From NCBI GenBank assembly GCA_027587225.1, contig JAPDDQ010000032.1:1-64000 (forward strand): a stretch of 64,000 bases of DNA. The letters run 5' to 3'. Made by a program: the position numbers and the translations under genes. Below are positions 59,401 to 64,000 of the stretch, one piece after another. Under the pieces are notes generated by a model, which was given only the letters and a program-made list of their open reading frames with translations, was not told the origin of the DNA and ran no database searches. Position 1 is the first letter of the stretch. Each line of letters opens with the position of its first letter. Source of the DNA: Solirubrobacter taibaiensis (lineage in GTDB: Bacteria > Actinomycetota > Thermoleophilia > Solirubrobacterales > Solirubrobacteraceae).

Positions 59401-59852
59401 TCAACCGCCCGACGACGACCACCCCGCCCGCGGGCAAGGTCAGCGCGATCGTGCCCAGCACGCTCGGGCTCGCCGTCAACCCGATGGTGCTCGGTCCGTT
59501 CATCCCGGGCGTGGCGCAGACGTACACCGGCACGACGACCGCGGTCGTCACGTCGTCGTGGCCCAACGCCACGCTGTCCGTCTACGACGAGGACGCGAAC
59601 ACCAACACGAACGGCCGCCTGCTCAATGGCGCGTCGATCATCCCGCGCGACATGGACGTCCTGAACAACCTCGGCGCCTACCAGGCGCTGGGCAACGCGA
59701 CCGCGCAGCGCACGATCGCGACCTGGACGACCCCGGTGGCCAGCACGTCGGCCACGATCACGCTCCGTCAGGTGATCCAGAACAACGATGTGCTCGTGGC
59801 GGGTGAGTACGCCAAGACGCTGACGTACTCGCTGTCCACCACGACACCGTAA
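56445..59852 (+). CDS. Secreted ThuA plus glucose/sorbosone-dehydrogenase-like fusion with WxL-like tail
   Basis: 1135 aa. Signal peptide about 1-36 (LLLGVAVALITALALPSFAAA-QG). ThuA domain (about 40-310): KRILLYTGTTGFRHTDAINNG, GGGIAGVHNASD, GRVWITGMGHF; a glutamine-amidotransferase-like fold linked to trehalose and 3-keto-sugar use. GSDH/PQQ-type beta-propeller (about 335-870): QPIGIDVSKDGKVFWSEAG, GGAGLDFDSEGNLYLGVGDD, LRGKVLRIKPT, IYAMGFRQPFTLHTD. Then an Ig-like module (about 885-995) and the shared tag domain (about 1005-1135) ending YAKTLTYSLSTTTP. It may oxidise or cleave a glycoside at the cell surface. It has its own promoter and lies behind the transport operon. Confidence 0.88.
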   Translation: MGRGSSLGVPDRRALLLGVAVALITALALPSFAAAQGEGKRILLYTGTTGFRHTDAINNGRPVVQAALVAAGYTVDWEDCTNNGTTAPPTATQCNNADKNPRIFTDANLARYDAILLLNASAGPPGPLWDANAKAAIIKFTQNGGGIAGVHNASDMGTQQLTWDWWDGNSPNSAVGSLMAGHAATSLTNIAQVQVADKNHLSTKDLPDQYGMGDEHYNFQRNVRGSHHVLATLDERTYNPGANGKGQDHPISWCKLYDGPDINDNTGTNKAYKDGRVWITGMGHFGASYTENGGNNPLIKQIVGGTAWVAGGGKKTDCSGTVWSGYRRTVLVANANQPIGIDVSKDGKVFWSEAGLAGTAANNYNSEGSIVMHDQKGAPGNKTTVAVIPTRADHGNSEDGVLGFTLQPGFDLADPTKRHVFAYYSPRPGPGDNWPTGLTSPPATAVGYNQISRWTLTADGKGVEPNSERVILRVPKAKIGGTTSTATPPVPGQGAPAGFPGGPTDSGPGHVGGAGLDFDSEGNLYLGVGDDVSPNASGHSGYIPMDYRASERWDARKTSANTADLRGKVLRIKPTLAPIASDFPPGVGSTYTIPAGNLFPIGTAKTRPEIYAMGFRQPFTLHTDAKNPGLIGVGEYCHDGSTDRAQRAPAGTCEWNLVGKASNQGWPFCVGDQSVANTAWRWNYANQTTTGSQYDCTQEQIPSDIRWAPEGQTAAAPTFDGLDMIPKPVPATIWKKYPNAGNTGLQSAADFGDLSLGGMQPMAGPIFRYNAATAGSGGFPAYYDGSWLINNRGANDGWWKEVKIRNDNQQMLGVKDWLPYNNAGTATTQQNSLVIGTQFGDDGALYMARYPVTCCRNNTNAGSTVQIVKITFDVYEETNAPSVTAAFDPVAPGNGRTYTGPVTLNFTSTDPANADPAQPQAGVDYIEHRVILNGVPGPWVRSTNPGLVNPYTSSVTVSELGAYSIEYRSADRGGNAEAAKSVSFWINRPTTTTPPAGKVSAIVPSTLGLAVNPMVLGPFIPGVAQTYTGTTTAVVTSSWPNATLSVYDEDANTNTNGRLLNGASIIPRDMDVLNNLGAYQALGNATAQRTIATWTTPVASTSATITLRQVIQNNDVLVAGEYAKTLTYSLSTTTP

Positions 59853-59865
59853 GCAGCAGTGATCA

Positions 59866-59897
59866 CCTCGCTCGCGCGGTCCGCCGCGCGGGCGAGG
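59866..59897 (+). terminator. Hairpin terminator after the ThuA-fusion gene
   Basis: 14-bp stem CCTCGCTCGCGCGG / CCGCGCGGGCGAGG with one G-T pair and a TCCG loop, 14 bases after the stop. Confidence 0.8.
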
Positions 59898-59938
59898 TTG
59901 CAGTTCATATCCGGGTCTGTCGAAGGGGAACGCTGGTC

Positions 59939-61516
59939 ATGAAGGTGAAGGTCCTGCCGTGGATGATCTGTGCGCTGGTCGCGCTCTTCGTCGTCCCGGC
60001 CCTGGCGAACGGGGATTCACACGCCGCACGTGAGAACGTGGACGCCGCGTTCGTGGTCTTCGACAACGGCTTCCACGAGGACGGACGGCCGCTCGAGGAC
60101 AACACCGTGAACATCACGCCCGGCGGCCGCGTGACCTTCAGCTACCCCGTCGGCTTCAGCGTCCACAACGCGGACTTCGAGCAGACCCCACCGACGTCGT
60201 GTGTGCAGACCGCGGCCGGAGCCGGGTCCACCATCGAACCGGCGCCGCCGCTCCCGGCCGGCGTCCAAGGCCCAGGCTGGGAAGGCTCCTGCCTCTTCCA
60301 GACCACGGGCGTCTACACCTTCCTCTGCGTCGCGCATCCGAACATGACCGGCACGGTCATCGTCGGCACGCCGACGCCGACCCCCACGCCGACCGCGACG
60401 CCGACGTCCACCCCGACCGCGACGCCCACGGCGACCCCGACTCCCCCCACCCCGGCCGGCCCGCGCATCGAGGCGCACGACGGCACGGGCTCGCCCGCGT
60501 ACTGGTGGCAGGACGCGTCGCAGTCGAGCCCCGCCGACAGCAGCGTCACGATCAAGGCCGGCGAGCGCGTCACGTTCGGCTACCCGGCCGGAACGAACCT
60601 GCACAACGTGTCCTTCACGGGCACGCCCGCGCCGACGACGTGCCCGCAGACGAAGGCCGCGACCGGGTCGACCCTGATCGATCCCGACAACGCGCCTCCG
60701 CTCCCCGGCTTCGTGGTGCCCTTCGGGCCCGGCTGGGAGGGCTACTGCGAGTTCCCGTCGCCCGGCACCTACCGGCTCGTGTGTGCTGTGCACCCGGACA
60801 TGACCGGCACGGTGATCGTCGAGCCGATCGCGACGCCCACGCCGACACCGACTCCGACGCCCACGCCGACACCGACGCCGACACCGACGCCGACTCCGAC
60901 ACCGACGCCGACTCCGACTACGACTCCGACGCCCACGCCGACTCCGACGCCCACGCCGACACCGACCCCAACCCCAACGCCGACGCCGACGCCGACGCCC
61001 ACCGCGACCCCGACGGCCACGCCGACCGCGACCGCGACGCCGTCCCCGAGCCCCACACCGGTCCCGGGCACGACGACCGCGCCCGTCACGGCGCGCAGCA
61101 TCGTGCCGTGGATGCTCGCGATCAACCTCGCGACCACCGGGCCGACGCTCGGGCCGATCATCCCGGGCGTCGCCGCCACCTACGACGCGAGCGTCACGGC
61201 GACGCTGACGAGCACCACCGGCAACGCGACGCTCTCGATCGCGGACGCCGACAGCGGCACGGGCCGGCTCACCAACGGCACCACCGAGCTCTCGTCGGCG
61301 CTCCAGGTGCGCGCGACCAACGCGGCCAACCCGAACACGACGTTCACGAACCTGCGTGGGCTGAGCAACCCGGTCGCGCTGCTCAGCTACACCACCGCGC
61401 TCGCGAACGAGCCCGTCACCGTCACCGTGCGCCAGACGATCGCCGCCACCCAGGCACTGACCGCGGGCGCCTACACCAAGAGCGTCGTGTTCATCCTCTC
61501 GACCACGACGCCGTGA
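59939..61516 (+). CDS. Secreted tandem-cupredoxin protein with Pro-Thr linker and WxL-like tail
   Basis: 525 aa. Signal peptide 1-24 (WMICALVALFVVPALA-NG). Two plastocyanin-like domains (about 35-142 and 180-300) each have a type 1 copper site: SVHNADF ... FLCVAHPNMTG and NLHNVSF ... RLVCAVHPDMTG (His, Cys, His, Met). A short Pro-Thr linker joins them and a long one (about 300-375) follows. The last 145 residues are the shared tag domain (IIPGVAATYDASVTATL ... YTKSVVFILSTTTP). It probably shuttles electrons at the cell surface, perhaps for the sorbosone-dehydrogenase-like protein before it or the multicopper oxidase after it. Confidence 0.88.
   Translation: MKVKVLPWMICALVALFVVPALANGDSHAARENVDAAFVVFDNGFHEDGRPLEDNTVNITPGGRVTFSYPVGFSVHNADFEQTPPTSCVQTAAGAGSTIEPAPPLPAGVQGPGWEGSCLFQTTGVYTFLCVAHPNMTGTVIVGTPTPTPTPTATPTSTPTATPTATPTPPTPAGPRIEAHDGTGSPAYWWQDASQSSPADSSVTIKAGERVTFGYPAGTNLHNVSFTGTPAPTTCPQTKAATGSTLIDPDNAPPLPGFVVPFGPGWEGYCEFPSPGTYRLVCAVHPDMTGTVIVEPIATPTPTPTPTPTPTPTPTPTPTPTPTPTPTTTPTPTPTPTPTPTPTPTPTPTPTPTPTATPTATPTATATPSPSPTPVPGTTTAPVTARSIVPWMLAINLATTGPTLGPIIPGVAATYDASVTATLTSTTGNATLSIADADSGTGRLTNGTTELSSALQVRATNAANPNTTFTNLRGLSNPVALLSYTTALANEPVTVTVRQTIAATQALTAGAYTKSVVFILSTTTP
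60830..61050 (+). repeat. Imperfect hexanucleotide repeat encoding (Pro-Thr)n
   Basis: About 35 units of AC(N)CC(N) with small variations encode an alternating Pro-Thr linker. A shorter similar tract lies at 60367-60450. Such arrays can change length by slippage; the synonymous variation here suggests some age. The linker would be stiff, extended and a possible O-mannosylation site. Confidence 0.8.
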
Positions 61517-61523
61517 CGGACCG

Positions 61524-61552
61524 ACCGTCCGCCGGGATTACCGGCGGACGGT
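61524..61552. terminator. Bidirectional hairpin terminator
   Basis: Perfect 12-bp stem ACCGTCCGCCGG / CCGGCGGACGGT with a GATTA loop between the convergent tandem-cupredoxin gene and the minus-strand cupredoxin gene. It includes the TAA of the latter. Confidence 0.85.
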
Positions 61553-62233
61553 GACGCTCGCGCGCGGAGCGGACTTCGCGGCGTTGCCCGCGAGGTCCTT
61601 GGCGCTGACCTGCACGCGGTAGCTACCGGTCTTGAGGCCCTTGACCGTGATCGAGCGCGTGCCCTTGGCCACCTCGACCGTCCGCGTGGTCACGGAGCGA
61701 CCGCGCGTGGCCTTGACGGTGACCTTGCCCGCCTCTGACAGCCGGAACTTCACGCGCACGCCGCGCGCGACGCGCGACACCTTCACGCGGTCGAGCTTCG
61801 GCACGACCGTGTCCCGCACCTCGAAGACCGACAGCGGCGGGATGTCGTTCGCCAGCGGCTGCTCGCTCAGCGGCGGCGGCGGCAGCGGGGCCGGGGCTTG
61901 GCCGTCGGCGCCGAGCACGATGACCTTGCCGGTCATCGTGGAGCCGTGCAGCGCACACAGGAACTCGTACTCGCCGGGCGTCGTGAACGTGTTCGACGCG
62001 GTCTGAGGCGCCACCAGGTTCAGGGACGCGAACTCCCAGTTCGCCGACTTGTTCTTGACGTTGTGCGGGAAGGACGCGAACGCCCAGTCGACCTTCTCGC
62101 CGGCCTTGATCGTGACCTCGGCCGGGGACCACGTGTTGGTGACGTCCACGGCTCGCACCGTGGCGTCGGCGGCCGCGACGGCCGGGAACGCGAGTACGGC
62201 GAGCAGCGCCGCGGCGGGAACGGACGCGCGCAT
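61538..62233 (-). CDS. Secreted cupredoxin-domain protein
   Basis: 231 aa. Signal peptide 1-22 (ASVPAAALLAVLAFPAVAAA). Cupredoxin domain (about 25-110): TWSPAEVTIKAGEKVDWAFASFPHNVKNKS supplies the first His; YEFLCALHGSTMTGKVIVLG supplies Cys, His and Met, a blue-copper site. A Pro-rich linker (PAPLPPPPL) leads to a small beta-sandwich (about 145-231) of the KVTVKATRG ... GSYRVQVSAKDLAGNAAKS type, also found at the end of the neighbouring partial gene at 63705. ATG 62233 overlaps the stop of the multicopper oxidase by one base (TGATG). Likely electron or copper carrier for that oxidase. Confidence 0.86.
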   Translation of the reverse strand: MRASVPAAALLAVLAFPAVAAADATVRAVDVTNTWSPAEVTIKAGEKVDWAFASFPHNVKNKSANWEFASLNLVAPQTASNTFTTPGEYEFLCALHGSTMTGKVIVLGADGQAPAPLPPPPLSEQPLANDIPPLSVFEVRDTVVPKLDRVKVSRVARGVRVKFRLSEAGKVTVKATRGRSVTTRTVEVAKGTRSITVKGLKTGSYRVQVSAKDLAGNAAKSAPRASVTVRR

Positions 62234-63708
62234 CACACGATCTCCATCTGCAGCATCATGGCCTTGTCGGCGTGCTCGAGCGCGTGGCAGTGGAACACGT
62301 ACTTGCCCCGGTAGGGCGCGAACCACGCGAGCACGGTCACGGTCTCGTTGGGCAGGACGCCGACCGTGTCCTTCCACCCGAGGCGGTCGGCCAGCGCGAC
62401 CGGCGCACTGGAGCGCTCGAGGATGCGGAACAGGAACCCGTGCAGGTGCATCGGGTGCACCCGGTTGGAGTTGTTCACGAACGTCCACAGCTCCGTGCTG
62501 CCGAGGCGCGGACGGACATCGATGCGGTTGGGGTCCCATCCCAGCCCGTTGATCTGCCAGGCGGCCGTGCCGAGCGCGAGCTCCCAACGGCGGCGCGCGT
62601 TCGGCGCCGGTAGCGGCTCCGGGTCGCGCAGGCGCGAAGGGACGCGGAAGTCCTCGCTGACCTTGCCGCCCTCGATGTCGAAGCGCATGATCGGCGTGGT
62701 GCCGGCGTTCGCCTCGGCGTCGGTGTTGTAGAGCACGAGCTCCTCCCCTGGCCCGTAGGCGGAGAAGTCGATCACGATGTCCACGCGCTCGGCCGGGTGC
62801 AGCGGGATGTTGGTTCGCGGGACGGGGCGTGCGAGCAGGCCGCCGTCGCCGGCGATCTGCGTCATCGGCCGCCCGCCGCCGAGCCGCAGCGCGTAGGAGC
62901 GCGCGTTGGAGGCGTTCAGGAACCGCAGGCGGTACTTGCGGCGCTGGACGGCCATGCGCGGGGAGATCGCGCCGTTGACCAGCAGCGTGTCACCGCGGAA
63001 GCCGATGTCCACGTTCTCCGCGTAGCGGAACGAGCCGTCCTTGTTGAACGCGTGGTCGGCCAGCACCAGCGGGACGTCGAACTCGCCCTGCGGCAGCCTG
63101 AGCTCGGTCTCTAGGTCGTCCTCGAGGATGTACATCGAGACGAGCCCGTAGTAGAGCGTCTTGGACGTGCGGCCGTGCGCGTGATCGTGGTACCAGAGCG
63201 TCGCGGCGTCCTGGTCGTTGGGGTACTTGTAGTCGAAGTGCCCGCCGGCCGGGATGACGTCCATCGGGTGCCCGTCGTGTTCGGCGGGGACGTAACCGCC
63301 GTGCAGGTGCACGTTGGTCTCGAACGGGAGGCCGTTCGTCTGCCGGACGACGACCTCGCGGCCCTTCTTGGCCCGGATCAGCGGACCCGGGTAGACGCCG
63401 TCGTAGCCGTAGATCGGGGTCTGAAAGCCGGGCAGGACCTCGGCCATGCCCTCGCGCACGGTCATCGCGTACGTGTCCCGCGTGCGTGACGTCGCGACCG
63501 GGACCAGCTCCGGGATTCGCGGCAGGTCCTGCTGGAAGGGCGTGAACGGCGACTTGGCCTGGGAGCGGATCGCGGCGGAGGTCACCGTCGCCTTGCGCGG
63601 GCGCAACACGTCCGGGGCCGCGAACGTGCACAGCAGCGCGATCGAGCCGAACCCGTTGCGCATGAGATCGCGTCGCGACCACGCGTCGGCGGGCGGACGG
63701 AAGCTCAT
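62233..63708 (-). CDS. Multicopper oxidase (Tat-exported)
   Basis: 491 aa. N-terminal twin-arginine signal SRRDLMRNGFGSIALLCTF. Cupredoxin domains carry all four copper-binding segments: NVHLHGG, WYHDHAHGRTSKT, HPMHLHGF and HCHALEHADKAMM (type 1, 2 and 3 coppers; Met as axial ligand). It oxidises an organic or metal substrate with reduction of O2 to water outside the membrane; CotA/CueO-type or a bilirubin-oxidase-like role is possible. Its ATG overlaps the TGA of the upstream partial gene (ATGA), and its stop overlaps the cupredoxin start, so the three genes form an operon. Confidence 0.92.
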   Translation of the reverse strand: MSFRPPADAWSRRDLMRNGFGSIALLCTFAAPDVLRPRKATVTSAAIRSQAKSPFTPFQQDLPRIPELVPVATSRTRDTYAMTVREGMAEVLPGFQTPIYGYDGVYPGPLIRAKKGREVVVRQTNGLPFETNVHLHGGYVPAEHDGHPMDVIPAGGHFDYKYPNDQDAATLWYHDHAHGRTSKTLYYGLVSMYILEDDLETELRLPQGEFDVPLVLADHAFNKDGSFRYAENVDIGFRGDTLLVNGAISPRMAVQRRKYRLRFLNASNARSYALRLGGGRPMTQIAGDGGLLARPVPRTNIPLHPAERVDIVIDFSAYGPGEELVLYNTDAEANAGTTPIMRFDIEGGKVSEDFRVPSRLRDPEPLPAPNARRRWELALGTAAWQINGLGWDPNRIDVRPRLGSTELWTFVNNSNRVHPMHLHGFLFRILERSSAPVALADRLGWKDTVGVLPNETVTVLAWFAPYRGKYVFHCHALEHADKAMMLQMEIV

Positions 63709-64000
63709 CGCTTCACCTTCAGCGTCTTCTTCGCCACGTTGCTCTTGTTGGCCATCGCGTCGACGGCGCGCCACTCGACCGTGTAGGTGCCCGTCTTCCG
63801 CAGGCTCGAGCTGCGGAGCACAACGGAGCGCGTGCCGGCCGCGACGTGCAGCCGCGCGCTCGTCACCACGGTCTTACCGCGCCGGACCGTGACCTCGACG
63901 TTGGCCGGCTCGGAGACCCAGAAGCTGAGCTTCGCGCCGCCGGTGGCGGGCGTGACCCGCGCGCGCAGCAGGCGTGGCGCCTCGGTGTCCTTGGTCGCGA
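63705..64000 (-). CDS. C-terminal end of a protein with Ig-like beta-sandwich (5' partial)
   Basis: The first gene of the multicopper-oxidase operon runs off the right edge. The visible 97 codons read about KDTEAPRLLRARVTPATGG through KLSFWVSEPANVEVTVRRGK, GTRSVVLRSSSLRK and GTYTVEWRAVDAMANKSN to the end KKTLKVKR. This resembles the C-terminal beta-sandwich of the cupredoxin protein at 61538-62233 and FlgD-like/Ig modules. Its stop overlaps the multicopper oxidase ATG. By context it is probably also a secreted, perhaps copper-related protein; the rest is outside the window. Confidence 0.65.
   Translation of the reverse strand, partial: ATKDTEAPRLLRARVTPATGGAKLSFWVSEPANVEVTVRRGKTVVTSARLHVAAGTRSVVLRSSSLRKTGTYTVEWRAVDAMANKSNVAKKTLKVKR

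Noticed and set aside
60830..61050. Possible CRISPR-like array
   Set aside because: Units are 6 bp, contiguous and in frame for Pro-Thr; there are no spacers and no cas genes.

Overview
This window is a 64-kb piece of a high-GC genome with dense, short-spaced genes, GTG/TTG starts, many ATGA/GTGA translational-coupling overlaps and several likely leaderless transcripts. The gene style (delta-60 repeat, RTX-like and Ig-like secreted proteins, ROK and large LuxR ATPase regulators, ECF sigma/anti-sigma pairs) fits an actinobacterium. My best guess is the Thermoleophilia/Solirubrobacterales group; this is an inference from content, not from a marker gene. No rRNA, tRNA, transposase, integrase or CRISPR array is visible.

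Layout. 1-354: tail of a secreted protein carrying the C-terminal tag domain discussed below, then a strong hairpin. 422-6838: a TetR/SDR divergent pair with palindromic operators, a four-gene operon (ribbon-helix-helix regulator, DUF4097, drug-type ABC ATPase and permease), and a NarL/LuxR-type two-component pair. 6839-7575: an unusual 737-bp gene-free stretch full of large inverted repeats. 7576-11057: ECF sigma/anti-sigma pair and a secreted Ig-like/OmpA-like protein. 11103-18885: a secreted GH78 alpha-L-rhamnosidase divergent from a DeoR-family repressor across a very large palindrome, followed by a large STAND LuxR regulator. 18975-30614: mixed metabolic and secreted genes (aminotransferase, DapA-like lyase, CDF transporter, delta-60 protein, three alpha/beta hydrolases, glyoxalase-fold protein, HD-GYP/MerR fusion). 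30641-45522: MalT-like regulator, fluoride channel, MsrA, M20 peptidase, a TetR/SDR/methyltransferase locus with a frameshifted methyltransferase, Sua5/YrdC, CPA1 antiporter, a second ECF sigma with a very large repeat-bearing anti-sigma candidate, and an RTX-like protein.

45511-61516 is the most coherent region. Three paralogous ROK regulators stand in tandem, divergent from a sugar operon: Gfo/Idh/MocA dehydrogenase, RbsA-type ATPase, two permeases, lipoprotein binding protein and TIM-barrel sugar epimerase/isomerase. After two terminators and a separate promoter comes an 1135-aa secreted ThuA plus sorbosone-dehydrogenase-like fusion, then a tandem cupredoxin. A multicopper oxidase and another cupredoxin follow on the other strand. 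I infer extracellular oxidation or cleavage of a sugar, uptake by the ABC system and intracellular oxidoreduction/epimerisation; the substrate is not determinable from sequence.

The most interesting signal is a shared C-terminal domain of about 110-140 residues at the extreme end of five otherwise unrelated secreted proteins (at the left edge, the GH78 enzyme, a 684-aa hydrolase, the ThuA fusion and the tandem cupredoxin). All end in a Y-x3-(L/V)-(T/V)-(F/Y/L)-x-L-S-x-T-x-P-like tail. This closely resembles the terminal motif of the WxL peptidoglycan-binding domain of Firmicutes, with an aromatic or aliphatic residue in place of the second Trp. I propose that it is an actinobacterial WxL-like surface-retention module that groups extracellular catabolic enzymes on the cell wall.
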